Of a DNA stretch of 64,000 nucleotides, positions 31,975 through 41,340 are shown piece by piece. Under the pieces are notes generated by a model. That model was not told the origin of the DNA. It did not search any database and saw only the letters and a list, made by a program, of their open reading frames with translations. Both the position numbers and the translations under genes were made by a program. Position 1 is the first letter of the stretch. Each line of letters begins with the position of its first letter. Origin of the DNA: Pseudomonas fluorescens (lineage in GTDB: Bacteria; Pseudomonadota; Gammaproteobacteria; Pseudomonadales; Pseudomonadaceae); contig NZ_OZ024668.1 of assembly GCF_902497775.2 (NCBI RefSeq), positions 395,826 to 459,825 of the forward strand, read 5' to 3'.

Positions 31975-33153
31975 ATGCAAAATAATATCGGCGCACCCAA
32001 GGGACTATCCCTGAGCGATCCACGTGTGCGTGCGTGGCTGTTCCAGATCCTCACCGTGGTCGCGGTGGTCGGTCTGGGCTGGTACTTGTTTCACAATACC
32101 CAGACCAACCTGCAACACCGCGGGATCACTTCGGGCTTCGACTTTCTCGAACGCAGTGCTGGCTTCGGCATCGCCCAGCACCTGATCCCCTATACTGAAC
32201 AGGACAGTTATGCGCGGGTCTTCGTCATCGGCCTGCTCAACACCCTGCTGGTAACCTTCATCGGCATCATCCTCGCGACCCTGCTGGGCTTCATCATCGG
32301 TGTGGCACGACTGTCACCGAACTGGATGATCAGCAAGCTGGCCACAGTGTATGTCGAGACTTTCCGTAACATCCCACCGCTGCTGCAGATCCTGTTCTGG
32401 TACTTCGCGGTGTTCCTGACCCTGCCGGGACCGCGGGGTAGCATCAATCTCAACGACACCTTCTTTATCAGCAACCGGGGCCTGAACATGCCCGGGGCTG
32501 CCATGGCCGAAGGATTCTGGCCATTCGTCGTCGCCGTGGGGCTGGCGATCCTCGCCATTATGGTGATGGTGCGTCTGGCCAACCGACGCTTTGAGGCCAC
32601 CGGCGAGCCGTTTCACAAATTCTGGGTCGGCCTGTTCCTGCTCTTCGGCATTCCGGCGTTGTGCGTGCTGCTGTTCGGCGCGCCGGTGCACTGGGAAATG
32701 CCGCAGCTCAAGGGCTTCAACTTCGTTGGCGGCTGGGTGCTGATCCCCGAACTGCTGGCGCTGACCCTGGCGCTGACCATCTATACCGCGGCGTTCATCG
32801 CCGAGATCGTACGTTCCGGTATCCGTTCGGTGAGCTACGGCCAGACCGAGGCAGCCCGCTCCCTGGGCCTGCGCGAGGGGCCGACCCTGCGCAAGGTGAT
32901 CATTCCCCAGGCGCTGCGGGTGATTATCCCGCCGCTGACCAGCCAGTACCTGAACCTGGCGAAGAACTCTTCGCTGGCGGCCGGTATTGGCTACCCGGAA
33001 ATGGTCTCGCTGTTCGCTGGTACCGTGCTCAACCAGACCGGCCAGGCCATCGAGGTGATCGCCATCACCATGAGCGTCTATCTGGCCATCAGCATCAGCA
33101 TTTCCCTGCTGATGAACTGGTACAACAAGCGCATTGCGCTGATCGAGCGGTGA
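31975..33153 (+). CDS. aapQ: General L-amino acid ABC transporter permease AapQ
   Basis: 392 residues with about eight hydrophobic segments. The binding-protein-dependent permease signature (EAA motif) is in GQTEAARSLGLREGPTLRKVIIPQALRVIIPP near the C-terminus. A large N-terminal periplasmic loop after the first helix is typical of AapQ. It pairs with AapM. It lies 67 nt after aapJ. Confidence 0.94.
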   Translation: MQNNIGAPKGLSLSDPRVRAWLFQILTVVAVVGLGWYLFHNTQTNLQHRGITSGFDFLERSAGFGIAQHLIPYTEQDSYARVFVIGLLNTLLVTFIGIILATLLGFIIGVARLSPNWMISKLATVYVETFRNIPPLLQILFWYFAVFLTLPGPRGSINLNDTFFISNRGLNMPGAAMAEGFWPFVVAVGLAILAIMVMVRLANRRFEATGEPFHKFWVGLFLLFGIPALCVLLFGAPVHWEMPQLKGFNFVGGWVLIPELLALTLALTIYTAAFIAEIVRSGIRSVSYGQTEAARSLGLREGPTLRKVIIPQALRVIIPPLTSQYLNLAKNSSLAAGIGYPEMVSLFAGTVLNQTGQAIEVIAITMSVYLAISISISLLMNWYNKRIALIER

Positions 33154-33163
33154 GGACAAGCGC

Positions 33164-34261
33164 ATGAGTACCCATGTTTTCAAACCTGATATGCCGCCAC
33201 CGGTCAAAGCCGTCGGCGTGATGGCCTGGATGCGCGCCAACCTGTTCTCCAGCTGGCTCAACACCCTGCTGACGCTGTTTGCCGCGTACCTGGTGTGGCT
33301 GATCGTACCGCCGCTGCTGCAGTGGTCGATCTTCGACGCCAACTGGGTTGGCACCACCCGTGCCGACTGCACCAAGGAGGGCGCCTGCTGGGTGTTCATC
33401 CAGCAGCGCTTCGGTCAGTTCATGTACGGCTACTACCCGAGTGAGCTGCGCTGGCGCGTCGACCTCACCGTGTGGCTGGCGGTAATCGGCGCCGCGCCAT
33501 TGTTCATCGCGCGCTTCCCGCGCAAGGCGATTTACGGCCTGGGCTTTCTGGTGCTGTACCCGATCATCGCCTACACCCTGCTGCACGGCGGCTACTTGGG
33601 CCTGGCCACGGTACCGACCAACCAGTGGGGCGGGCTGATGCTGACCCTGGTGATCGCCACCGTGGGTATCGTCGGTGCTTTGCCGCTGGGGATTTTGCTG
33701 GCGTTGGGGCGGCGTTCGAACATGCCGGCGGTGAAGGTGGTCTGCGTGACCTTCATCGAATTCTGGCGCGGCGTGCCGCTGATTACCGTGCTGTTCATGT
33801 CTTCGGTGATGCTGCCGCTGTTCCTGCCTGAAGGCATGAGCTTCGACAAGCTGCTGCGGGCCATGATCGGGGTGATCCTGTTCCAGTCGGCGTACATCGC
33901 CGAGGTGGTGCGTGGCGGCCTGCAGGCCATTCCCAAAGGCCAGTACGAAGCCGCTGCGGCCATGGGCCTGGGCTACTGGCGCTCGATGGGCCTGGTGATT
34001 CTGCCGCAAGCCCTGAAGCTGGTGATCCCCGGCATCGTCAACACCTTCATTGCCCTGTTCAAGGACACCAGCCTTGTGATCATCATCGGCCTCTTCGACC
34101 TGCTCAACAGCGTCAAGCAGGCCGCTGCCGACCCGACCTGGCTGGGCATGGCGACCGAGGGCTATGTATTTGCCGCCCTGGTTTTCTGGATTTTCTGTTT
34201 CGGTATGTCCCGCTACTCCATGCATCTGGAGCGCAAGCTGGACACAGGCCACAAGCGTTAG
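33164..34261 (+). CDS. aapM: General L-amino acid ABC transporter permease AapM
   Basis: 365 residues with several transmembrane segments. The EAA loop is [53 protein letters not shown] also matches polar amino-acid permeases. It forms the second half of the membrane channel with AapQ. The gap to aapQ is 10 nt and to aapP 10 nt. Confidence 0.94.
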   Translation: MSTHVFKPDMPPPVKAVGVMAWMRANLFSSWLNTLLTLFAAYLVWLIVPPLLQWSIFDANWVGTTRADCTKEGACWVFIQQRFGQFMYGYYPSELRWRVDLTVWLAVIGAAPLFIARFPRKAIYGLGFLVLYPIIAYTLLHGGYLGLATVPTNQWGGLMLTLVIATVGIVGALPLGILLALGRRSNMPAVKVVCVTFIEFWRGVPLITVLFMSSVMLPLFLPEGMSFDKLLRAMIGVILFQSAYIAEVVRGGLQAIPKGQYEAAAAMGLGYWRSMGLVILPQALKLVIPGIVNTFIALFKDTSLVIIIGLFDLLNSVKQAAADPTWLGMATEGYVFAALVFWIFCFGMSRYSMHLERKLDTGHKR

Positions 34262-34271
34262 GAGTGTTCCC

Positions 34272-35036
34272 ATGAGTGAAGCGATCAAACAGCCTGTGAG
34301 CCCTGAAGGCATTATTCAGATGCAGGGCGTGAACAAGTGGTACGGCCAGTTCCACGTGCTCAAGGACATCAACCTGAACGTGCGCCAGGGCGAGCGCATT
34401 GTGCTGTGCGGGCCGTCGGGTTCGGGCAAGTCGACCACCATCCGCTGCCTCAACCGCCTAGAAGAGCACCAGCAGGGGCGCATCGTCGTCGATGGCGTGG
34501 AGCTGACCAACGATCTCAAGCAGATCGAAGCGATCCGCCGCGAAGTCGGCATGGTGTTCCAGCATTTCAACTTGTTCCCGCACCTGACCATCCTGCAGAA
34601 CTGCACCCTGGCGCCGATGTGGGTGCGCAAGATGCCCAAGCGCAAGGCCGAGGAAATCGCCATGCACTATCTGGAGCGGGTGCGTATTCCGGAGCAGGCC
34701 AACAAGTTTCCGGGGCAGTTGTCCGGTGGTCAGCAGCAACGGGTAGCGATTGCCCGGGCGCTGTGCATGAAGCCGAAGATCATGCTGTTCGATGAACCGA
34801 CCTCGGCGCTGGACCCGGAGATGGTCAAGGAAGTGCTCGATACCATGGTGGGCCTGGCGGAAGACGGCATGACCATGCTCTGCGTGACCCACGAGATGGG
34901 CTTTGCCCGCACCGTGGCGAACCGGGTGATCTTCATGGATAAAGGCGAGATTGTGGAGCAGGCGGCGCCGGACGACTTCTTCGACCGGCCGCAGAATGAG
35001 CGGACCAAGCTGTTCTTGAGCCAGATTCTGCATTGA
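34272..35036 (+). CDS. aapP: General L-amino acid ABC transporter ATPase AapP
   Basis: 254 residues from the ATG at 34272, where an AGGAGTG Shine-Dalgarno precedes; a longer frame reaches into aapM. Walker A is GPSGSGKST, the signature is [15 protein letters not shown], Walker B is [14 protein letters not shown], and the H-loop is in CVTHEMGFA. It powers import by the AapJQM complex. Last gene of the operon. Confidence 0.95.
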   Translation: MSEAIKQPVSPEGIIQMQGVNKWYGQFHVLKDINLNVRQGERIVLCGPSGSGKSTTIRCLNRLEEHQQGRIVVDGVELTNDLKQIEAIRREVGMVFQHFNLFPHLTILQNCTLAPMWVRKMPKRKAEEIAMHYLERVRIPEQANKFPGQLSGGQQQRVAIARALCMKPKIMLFDEPTSALDPEMVKEVLDTMVGLAEDGMTMLCVTHEMGFARTVANRVIFMDKGEIVEQAAPDDFFDRPQNERTKLFLSQILH

Positions 35037-35042
35037 CCCATT

Positions 35043-35061
35043 GGGGCTGTGAAACAGCCCC
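35043..35061. terminator. Stem-loop between aapP and algW
   Basis: An 8-bp GC-rich stem (GGGGCTGT / ACAGCCCC) with a 3-nt loop lies between the converging genes. Only a few scattered T residues follow, so it may act as a modest bidirectional terminator. Confidence 0.55.
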
Positions 35062-35077
35062 GCTTCTTGGCAGAAGG

Positions 35078-36235
35078 TCAGTTTTCTTCTTTGGCTGCCG
35101 GTGCCGGCGGTGGACGCAAGCCAATCTCGGCCGTCAGCTTGAGCTCCTTGCCGTTGCGCATGACCTGAATTGCCACTTTGTCATTGGGCTTGATCCGCGC
35201 CACCTGGTTCATCGAGCGGCGGCCATCGCCCGCCGGTTCGCCATTGATGCTCAGGATCACGTCACCCAGTTCCAGGCCAGCCTTCTGCGCCGGGCCATCA
35301 CGGAAAATCCCCGCAACGACGATACCCGGGCGCCCCTGCATGCCGAACGACTCGGCCAGCTCCTGGCTCAGCGGCTGCACCTCGATCCCCAGCCAGCCAC
35401 GAATCACCTGACCGTGCTCGATGATCGACTTCATCACCTCCAGCGCCAGCTTGGTCGGGATGGCAAAGCCGATGCCTTGCGAGCCGCCGGACTTGGAGAA
35501 GATCGCCGTGTTGATGCCGGTCAGGTTGCCGTTGGCATCGACCAGCGCGCCACCGGAGTTGCCCGGGTTGATCGCGGCGTCGGTCTGGATGAAGTCTTCG
35601 TAGTTGTTCAGGCCCAGTTGGTTGCGCCCGGTGGCGCTGATGATACCCATGGTCACGGTCTGGCCGACACCGAAGGGGTTGCCGATGGCCAGGGCGACGT
35701 CGCCGATATGGATGTTGTCGGAGCGGCCGATAGTGATCGACGGCAGGTTCTTCAGGTCGATCTTGAGGACCGCAAGGTCGGTTTCCGGGTCGCTGCCGAT
35801 GACCCGCGCCAGGGTTTCGCGGCCGTCCTTGAGCGCCACCACGATCTGGTCGGCACCGGAGGTCACGTGGTTGTTGGTCAGCAGGTAGCCTTCCGGGCTC
35901 ATGATCACTGCCGAACCCAGGCTCGACTCCCAACGGCGCTGCTTGGGCAGGTTGTCACCGAAAAAGCGGCGGAACTGCGGGTCTTCGAACAGCGGGTGGG
36001 CGGTCTTGTTGACCACCTTGGTGGTGTACAGGTTGGCCACCGCCGGGGCGGCGATGCTCACGGCGTCGGCGTAGGACACCGGCCCCTGCATGATCCGCGT
36101 GGTCTGCGGGGCTTGTTGCAGGTTGACGTCCTGGCTGGGCAGGCCGACCCATTGCGGAAAGCGCTGGATGACCAACAGGGCGATCAGCACGCCGACCAGC
36201 AGCGGCCAGCCAAAGTAACGCAAAGCCTTGAACAT
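35078..36235 (-). CDS. algW: DegS-type periplasmic serine protease AlgW
   Basis: 385 residues. One N-terminal transmembrane anchor (LLVGVLIALLVIQRF) is followed by a trypsin-like domain with the His in LLTNNHVTSGAD, the Asp in DLAVLKIDL and the Ser in INPGNSGGALVD. One C-terminal PDZ domain follows (residues about 270-360). A single PDZ and a membrane anchor distinguish AlgW/DegS from MucD/DegP. It senses misfolded outer-membrane proteins and cleaves anti-sigma factor MucA, which frees AlgU, the sigma factor expected at algD in this window. Confidence 0.93.
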   Translation of the reverse strand: MFKALRYFGWPLLVGVLIALLVIQRFPQWVGLPSQDVNLQQAPQTTRIMQGPVSYADAVSIAAPAVANLYTTKVVNKTAHPLFEDPQFRRFFGDNLPKQRRWESSLGSAVIMSPEGYLLTNNHVTSGADQIVVALKDGRETLARVIGSDPETDLAVLKIDLKNLPSITIGRSDNIHIGDVALAIGNPFGVGQTVTMGIISATGRNQLGLNNYEDFIQTDAAINPGNSGGALVDANGNLTGINTAIFSKSGGSQGIGFAIPTKLALEVMKSIIEHGQVIRGWLGIEVQPLSQELAESFGMQGRPGIVVAGIFRDGPAQKAGLELGDVILSINGEPAGDGRRSMNQVARIKPNDKVAIQVMRNGKELKLTAEIGLRPPPAPAAKEEN

Positions 36236-36401
36236 TGAACGAATCCTGGGAGTTGGCAGAGGGCCGATGACAGCTGGGAGCGTGAACGCGCGCGATCATA
36301 CTGCGCGCGGGCGCGTGCAGGAACTGTTAAATCGTCACGAAAACCAACAACACCAGCCCCCAGGCAACTGCCGTCGGTTTCCCCCAACCCGGCGACGGCC
36401 C

Positions 36402-36418
36402 ATAATGACGCTCATTAT
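36402..36418. promoter_or_regulatory. Inverted repeat in the algW / Nif3 divergent region
   Basis: Perfect 7-bp arms ATAATGA and TCATTAT are separated by CGC. Flanking GGCCC and GGGCC add partial outer pairing. It lies about 50 nt upstream of the Nif3-like start and 165 nt upstream of algW and could be an operator. No known consensus is matched with confidence. Confidence 0.4.
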
Positions 36419-36464
36419 ACGGGGCCTTGGGCCGCGCTGAACTGCGAAATTGAGGAGTCTTTTC

Positions 36465-37223
36465 ATGGCTGTTGCCCTGAGCACCCTGGTCGAGGAAGCC
36501 GAGCGCTACCTCGGCAGCGCCAAAATCCAGGACTACTGCCCCAACGGCCTGCAGGTCGAGGGCCGTCCGCAGGTGACCCGCATCGTCAGCGGCGTCACCG
36601 CAAGCCAGGCCTTGCTCGATGCGGCGGTCGAGGCCGAAGCCGACCTGGTGCTGGTACACCACGGTTACTTCTGGAAGGGTGAGAACCCGTGCATCACCGG
36701 CATGAAGCAGCGCCGGCTGAAGACCCTGCTGAAAAACGACCTGAGCCTGCTGTCCTACCACCTGCCGCTGGACCTGCACCCGGAAGTGGGCAACAACGTA
36801 CAACTGGCGCGTCAGCTCGACATCACCGTCGAAGGCCCGCTGGACCCGCAGAACCCGCGGATCGTCGGCCTGGTTGGCTCGTTGGCCGAGCCGATGTCGG
36901 CCCGCGATTTTGCCCGCAAGGTGCAGGAGGTGATGGGTCGCGAGCCGCTGCTGATCGAAGGCGAGCAGATCATCCGCCGCGTCGGCTGGTGCACCGGCGG
37001 CGGCCAGGGCTACATCGACCAGGCGATTGCCGCCGGTGTCGACCTGTACCTGAGTGGCGAGGCCTCCGAGCAGACCTTCCACAGCGCCCGCGAAAACGGC
37101 ATCAGTTTCATCGCCGCCGGCCACCATGCCACCGAGCGTTACGGCGTGCAGGCACTGGGTGATTATCTGGCCCGGCGCTTTGCCCTGGAGCACCTGTTCA
37201 TCGACTGCCCGAACCCGATCTGA
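36465..37223 (+). CDS. Nif3-like dinuclear metal-centre protein
   Basis: 252 residues from the ATG at 36465, with TGAGGAG about 8 nt upstream. Family motifs include YCPNGLQVEG, VLVHHGYFWKGE (metal-binding His pair), LLSYHLPLDLHPEVGNN and AAGHHATERYGVQALG. The protein probably forms a toroidal hexamer with two metals per subunit. Related E. coli YbgI has been linked to GTP cyclohydrolase-type activity, but the role is not established. It stands alone upstream of cysD. Confidence 0.92.
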   Translation: MAVALSTLVEEAERYLGSAKIQDYCPNGLQVEGRPQVTRIVSGVTASQALLDAAVEAEADLVLVHHGYFWKGENPCITGMKQRRLKTLLKNDLSLLSYHLPLDLHPEVGNNVQLARQLDITVEGPLDPQNPRIVGLVGSLAEPMSARDFARKVQEVMGREPLLIEGEQIIRRVGWCTGGGQGYIDQAIAAGVDLYLSGEASEQTFHSARENGISFIAAGHHATERYGVQALGDYLARRFALEHLFIDCPNPI

Positions 37224-37359
37224 CGCTAAAACGGCAGGGCATATTCTTATACTGTTTCGTTCTAGTTGGCCGCCTAAATAGAATCGGGTGCTGTGATAAA
37301 GTGGCCCGCTCGAACACGGCCCGCTGGCCGTCCATAAGATCGTATTTCCGTGAGTAGCC

Positions 37360-38277
37360 ATGGTCGACAAACTGACGCATTTGAAACAGTTGGAGGCGGA
37401 AAGCATCCACATCATTCGTGAGGTGGCCGCCGAGTTCGATAACCCGGTGATGCTGTACTCGATTGGCAAGGACTCGGCCGTGATGCTGCACCTGGCGCGT
37501 AAGGCCTTCTTCCCGGGCAAGCTGCCGTTTCCGGTGATGCACGTCGACACCCAGTGGAAATTCCAGGAGATGTACAGCTTCCGCGACAAGATGGTCGAGG
37601 AAATGGGCCTGGAGCTGATCACTCACGTCAACCCGGACGGCGTCGCCCAGGGTATCAACCCGTTCACCCACGGCAGTGCCAAGCATACCGACATCATGAA
37701 GACCGAGGGCCTCAAGCAGGCGCTCGACAAGTACGGCTTCGATGCCGCCTTCGGTGGCGCGCGCCGCGACGAAGAGAAGTCGCGGGCCAAGGAGCGGGTC
37801 TACTCGTTCCGTGACAGCAAGCACCGCTGGGACCCGAAGAACCAGCGCCCGGAACTGTGGAACGTCTACAACGGCAAGGTCAACAAGGGCGAATCGATTC
37901 GCGTGTTCCCGTTGTCGAACTGGACCGAACTGGACATCTGGCAGTACATCTACCTCGAAGGCATCCCGATCGTGCCGCTGTACTTCGCCGCCGAACGTGA
38001 AGTGATCGAGAAGAACGGCACCCTGATCATGATCGACGACGCGCGCATCCTCGAGCACCTCTCGGAGGAAGAAAAGGCCCGCATCGTCAAGAAGAAGGTG
38101 CGTTTCCGTACCCTTGGCTGCTACCCGTTGACGGGCGCGGTGGAGTCCGAGGCCGAAAGCCTCACGGACATCATTCAGGAAATGCTCCTGACGCGCACTT
38201 CCGAGCGCCAGGGCCGGGTCATCGATCATGATGGCGCCGGTTCCATGGAAGACAAAAAACGGCAAGGGTACTTCTAA
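37360..38277 (+). CDS. cysD: Sulfate adenylyltransferase subunit 2
   Basis: 305 residues. The PP-loop ATP site is [18 protein letters not shown], with [12 protein letters not shown], and [22 protein letters not shown] is also typical. With CysN it forms ATP sulfurylase, making adenosine phosphosulfate in sulfate assimilation. It should be co-transcribed with cysNC, but about 500 nt carrying a repeat-flanked cassette separates them, whereas in other pseudomonads the genes are nearly adjacent. Confidence 0.96.
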   Translation: MVDKLTHLKQLEAESIHIIREVAAEFDNPVMLYSIGKDSAVMLHLARKAFFPGKLPFPVMHVDTQWKFQEMYSFRDKMVEEMGLELITHVNPDGVAQGINPFTHGSAKHTDIMKTEGLKQALDKYGFDAAFGGARRDEEKSRAKERVYSFRDSKHRWDPKNQRPELWNVYNGKVNKGESIRVFPLSNWTELDIWQYIYLEGIPIVPLYFAAEREVIEKNGTLIMIDDARILEHLSEEEKARIVKKKVRFRTLGCYPLTGAVESEAESLTDIIQEMLLTRTSERQGRVIDHDGAGSMEDKKRQGYF

Positions 38278-38281
38278 GCTT

Positions 38282-38316
38282 CAAGTTACAAGCGGCAAGC
38301 TGCAAGTTAGAAGCAA
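38282..38316 (+). repeat. Left heptamer array of the cysD-cysNC cassette
   Basis: Five tandem 7-nt units on the CAAGNNN pattern (CAAGTTA, CAAGCGG, CAAGCTG, CAAGTTA, GAAGCAA) begin 4 nt after the cysD stop. A matching array in the opposite orientation is at 38734-38768. Confidence 0.75.
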
Positions 38317-38378
38317 GGTGCGTAGCTTCTGGATTTTGTCGGCTGCCGCCCCATTGTGGGCGCGTGAGAGTGCTCACT

Positions 38379-38721
38379 ATGGACTTCGAGAAGCGTGCTG
38401 TTTGGCAGAGAAGCAAAGATTTGGCGGTAGCGATTTACAGGCAGCAGAGTGTATGCCGGGAGTCTTGGATTCAAGGATCAGATCACCCGGGCGGCACTTT
38501 CCGTTCCGTCGAATATCGCCGAAGGCATGGAGCGGAGAACGGCAAAAGAAAAGGTTCGTTATCTGTGTATTGCCAAGACGTCCTGCGGTGAGTTGTGTAC
38601 GCAGATCATCATCGGGGGAGAAGTAGGCTACCTGCCAAAGCCTTTGTCGAATGAGTGGATTACAGAGACTCGTGAGCTTTCAAGAATGCTGAGCGGGTTG
38701 ATCAACAAAATTTCTGACTAG
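38379..38721 (+). pseudogene. Four-helix-bundle protein (23S rRNA intervening-sequence type), frameshifted
   Basis: The reading begins MDFEKRAVWQRSKDLAVAIY in one frame and continues as GFKDQITRAALSVPSNIAEG in another, down to a stop at 38721. Together they give an intact family protein of about 114 residues. The shift is near 38461-38465: removing one base, such as the C in GAGTCTTGG, restores the frame with EFGFKDQ, the usual family sequence at this place. The later part (MERRTAKEKVRYLCIAKTSCGEL) is well kept. The function of the family is not known. The break could be a real mutation or a sequencing error. Confidence 0.8.
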
Positions 38722-38733
38722 TTGTATGCCGAC

Positions 38734-38768
38734 AAGCTTGCCGCTTGAAGCTTACAGCTTGGAGCTTG
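38734..38768 (-). repeat. Right heptamer array of the cysD-cysNC cassette
   Basis: Five 7-nt units read on the minus strand as CAAGCTC, CAAGCTG, TAAGCTT, CAAGCGG and CAAGCTT. The plus-strand GGAG inside it (38761-38764) lies 10 nt before the cysNC ATG and probably serves as its ribosome binding site. Confidence 0.75.
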
Positions 38769-38774
38769 AATGTA

Positions 38775-40676
38775 ATGAGCCACCAATCTGATCTGATCAG
38801 CGAGGACATCCTCGCCTACCTGGCCCAGCACGAGCGTAAAGAACTGCTGCGCTTTTTGACCTGCGGTAACGTCGATGACGGCAAGAGCACCCTGATCGGG
38901 CGCCTGCTGCACGACTCGAAGATGATCTACGAAGACCATCTGGAAGCCATCACCCGCGACTCGAAAAAAGTCGGCACCACCGGTGACGACATCGACCTGG
39001 CGTTGCTGGTCGACGGCCTGCAGGCCGAGCGCGAGCAGGGCATCACCATCGATGTGGCCTACCGCTACTTCTCTACCGCCAAGCGCAAGTTCATCATCGC
39101 CGACACCCCGGGCCATGAGCAGTACACCCGCAACATGGCTACCGGTGCGTCCACCTGCGACCTGGCGATCATCCTCGTCGATGCCCGCTACGGCGTGCAG
39201 ACCCAGACCCGCCGGCACAGCTACATTGCCTCGTTGCTGGGCATCAAGCACATCGTCGTTGCGGTCAACAAGATGGACCTCAAAGGCTTCGACGAGGGCG
39301 TGTTCGAGAGCATCAAGGCTGACTACCTGAAGTTCGCCGAAGCCATCAACATGGCCCCGAGCAGCCTGCACTTCGTGCCGATGTCGGCGCTCAAGGGCGA
39401 CAACGTGGTCAACCGCAGCGAGCGTTCGCCGTGGTACACGGGCCCGGCGCTGATGGAAATCCTCGAAACCGTCGAAGTCGCGGCCGACCGCAACTTCACC
39501 GACCTGCGTTTCCCGGTGCAGTACGTCAACCGCCCGAACCTGAACTTCCGTGGCTTTGCCGGTACCCTGGCCAGCGGTGTGGTGCACAAGGGCGATGAAA
39601 TCGTCGTGCTGCCGTCGGGCAAGAGCAGCCGGGTCAAGTCCATCGTCACCTTCGAAGGTGAACTGGAAAACGCCGGCCCCGGCCAGGCCGTGACCCTGAC
39701 CATGGAAGACGAGATCGACATCTCCCGTGGCGACTTGCTGGTGCATGCCGACAACGTTCCGCCGGTGACCGACCAGTTCGACGCCATGCTGGTGTGGATG
39801 GCTGAAGAGCCGATGTTGCCGGGCAAGAAATACGACATCAAGCGCGCCACCAGTTACGTGCCGGGCTCGATTGCCAGCATCGCCCACAAGGTCGATGTGA
39901 ACACCCTGGAGCAGGGTGCTGCCAGTGCCCTGCAGCTCAACGAGATCGGCAAGGTCAAGGTCAGCCTCGACGCTCCGATCGCGCTGGACGGCTATGACAG
40001 CAACCGCACCACCGGTGCCTTCATCGTCATCGACCGCCTGACCAACGGCACCGTTGGCGCCGGCATGATCATCGCGCCACCGGTAGTGCCGCATGGCACC
40101 GTCGGCCAGCACGGCAAACTGGCCCACGTGGACACGGCAGAACGTGCCCTGCGCTTCGGCCAGCAGCCCGCCACGGTGCTGTTCAGCGGCCTCTCGGGCG
40201 CCGGCAAAAGCACCCTGGCCTATGCCGTTGAGCGCAAGCTGTTCGACATGGGTCGTGCGGTGTATGTACTCGATGGCCAGAACCTGCGTCACGATCTGAA
40301 CAAGGGCTTGCCGCAGGACCGTGCCGGGCGCACCGAGAACTGGCGTCGTGCTGCGCACGTTGCGCGTCAGTTCAACGAAGCGGGGCTGCTGACCCTGGCC
40401 GCCTTCGTCGCCCCGGATGCCGAAGGCCGCGAACAGGCCAAGGCGCTGATCGGCAAGGAGCGATTGCTCACCGTCTACGTCCAGGCCTCGCCTATGGCTT
40501 GCCGCGAGCGTGACCCGCAGGGCCTGTATGCCGCCGGCGGCGACAACATCCCGGGCGAAAGCTTCCCGTTTGACGTACCGCTGGATGCGGATCTGGTGAT
40601 CGACACCCAGAGCGTCAGCCTGGAAGAGGGCGTCAAGCAGGTGCTGGAGCTGCTGCGCAAGCGTGGCGCGATCTAA
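38775..40676 (+). CDS. cysN: Bifunctional sulfate adenylyltransferase subunit 1 / adenylylsulfate kinase
   Basis: 633 residues from the ATG giving [11 protein letters not shown]. The N-terminal GTPase (residues about 20-440) has [29 protein letters not shown] and NKMDL. The C-terminal APS kinase (about 450-633) has [16 protein letters not shown] and [13 protein letters not shown]. It forms ATP sulfurylase with CysD and phosphorylates APS to PAPS. This fused cysNC form is normal for Pseudomonas. A strong terminator follows. Confidence 0.95.
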   Translation: MSHQSDLISEDILAYLAQHERKELLRFLTCGNVDDGKSTLIGRLLHDSKMIYEDHLEAITRDSKKVGTTGDDIDLALLVDGLQAEREQGITIDVAYRYFSTAKRKFIIADTPGHEQYTRNMATGASTCDLAIILVDARYGVQTQTRRHSYIASLLGIKHIVVAVNKMDLKGFDEGVFESIKADYLKFAEAINMAPSSLHFVPMSALKGDNVVNRSERSPWYTGPALMEILETVEVAADRNFTDLRFPVQYVNRPNLNFRGFAGTLASGVVHKGDEIVVLPSGKSSRVKSIVTFEGELENAGPGQAVTLTMEDEIDISRGDLLVHADNVPPVTDQFDAMLVWMAEEPMLPGKKYDIKRATSYVPGSIASIAHKVDVNTLEQGAASALQLNEIGKVKVSLDAPIALDGYDSNRTTGAFIVIDRLTNGTVGAGMIIAPPVVPHGTVGQHGKLAHVDTAERALRFGQQPATVLFSGLSGAGKSTLAYAVERKLFDMGRAVYVLDGQNLRHDLNKGLPQDRAGRTENWRRAAHVARQFNEAGLLTLAAFVAPDAEGREQAKALIGKERLLTVYVQASPMACRERDPQGLYAAGGDNIPGESFPFDVPLDADLVIDTQSVSLEEGVKQVLELLRKRGAI

Positions 40677-40693
40677 GCGTTAGCGCTGAACAG

Positions 40694-40719
40694 AAAACCC
40701 CACTTCGCTGGGGTTTTTT
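40694..40719 (+). terminator. Rho-independent terminator after cysNC
   Basis: AAAACCCCA and TGGGGTTTT pair around a CTTCGC loop, followed by further T residues. The A-run on the other side lets it act for the converging mdeR as well. Confidence 0.92.
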
Positions 40720-40732
40720 GTTGGCCGCACAC

Positions 40733-41212
40733 TCAAATGTGCTTTTCCGATACTGGAATCACCCGCTTCTCCTTCACCGCCTTGAACGAAAAGCTCGAGT
40801 AGATCTCCTTCACCCCCGGCAAGGTCTGCAGCACTTCCCGGGCAAATTCACCGAATGACTCAAGGTCACGGGCAAGGATTTCCAGCAGGAAGTCATAGCG
40901 CCCGGAGATGTTGTGACAGGCGACGATTTCGGGGATTTCCATCAGCCGCTGCTCGAAGGCGCGGGCCATTTCCTTGGTGTGCGAGTCCATCATGATGCTG
41001 ACGAAAGCGGTCACGCCAAAGCCCAGGGACTTGGGCGAGAGGATGGCCTGGTAGCCGGTGATGTAGCCGGATTCTTCCAGCAGCTTGATTCGACGCCAGC
41101 ACGGTGAGGTGGTCAGCGAGACCTGGTCGGCCAGTTCGGAGACCGTCAATCGGGCGTTGTCCTGCAGCGCCGCAAGCAACGCGCGGTCGGTGCGGTCAAT
41201 GGTCGTAGGCAT
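40733..41212 (-). CDS. mdeR: Lrp/AsnC family regulator MdeR
   Basis: 159 residues. The N-terminal HTH is LLAALQDNARLTVSELADQVSLTTSPCWRRIKLLEESG, and the C-terminal RAM ligand-binding domain includes GRYDFLLEILARDLESFGEF and SFKAVKEKRVIP. It is divergent from a methionine gamma-lyase gene, exactly as in the P. putida mdeRAB locus, where MdeR activates the catabolic genes. The 128-nt shared intergenic region should hold its binding sites; I could not pick out a clear palindrome. Confidence 0.88.
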   Translation of the reverse strand: MPTTIDRTDRALLAALQDNARLTVSELADQVSLTTSPCWRRIKLLEESGYITGYQAILSPKSLGFGVTAFVSIMMDSHTKEMARAFEQRLMEIPEIVACHNISGRYDFLLEILARDLESFGEFAREVLQTLPGVKEIYSSFSFKAVKEKRVIPVSEKHI

Positions 41213-41340
41213 TTTTTACCCTCCGTGGTCTGAAATTGTTGTTTTTATGTCAATAACCACCCACAGGGATGGTTACATTTGGAAAAAAATCAGCACCTCA
41301 GTGGCATAAGCTTATAACAAACCACTAGAGGCTGTTTGCC

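Larger units (their letters stand above)
38282..38768. mobile_element. Heptamer-flanked cassette carrying a four-helix-bundle gene
   Basis: A 487-bp unit sits exactly between cysD and cysNC. Both ends are inverted arrays of CAAGCNN heptamers. The only gene inside is a frameshifted four-helix-bundle protein of the kind encoded in 23S rRNA intervening sequences. There is no transposase. Mobility is inferred from the structure and from the usual close spacing of cysD and cysNC; direct repeats marking insertion were not seen. Confidence 0.5.

Noticed and set aside
37224..37359. A specific CysB-dependent promoter upstream of cysD
   Set aside because: The region is AT-rich and probably holds the promoter, but no element matched clearly enough to mark.
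41213..41340. A defined MdeR operator in the mdeR-mdeA gap
   Set aside because: I could not find a convincing palindrome or repeated element by eye; only the location is suggestive.
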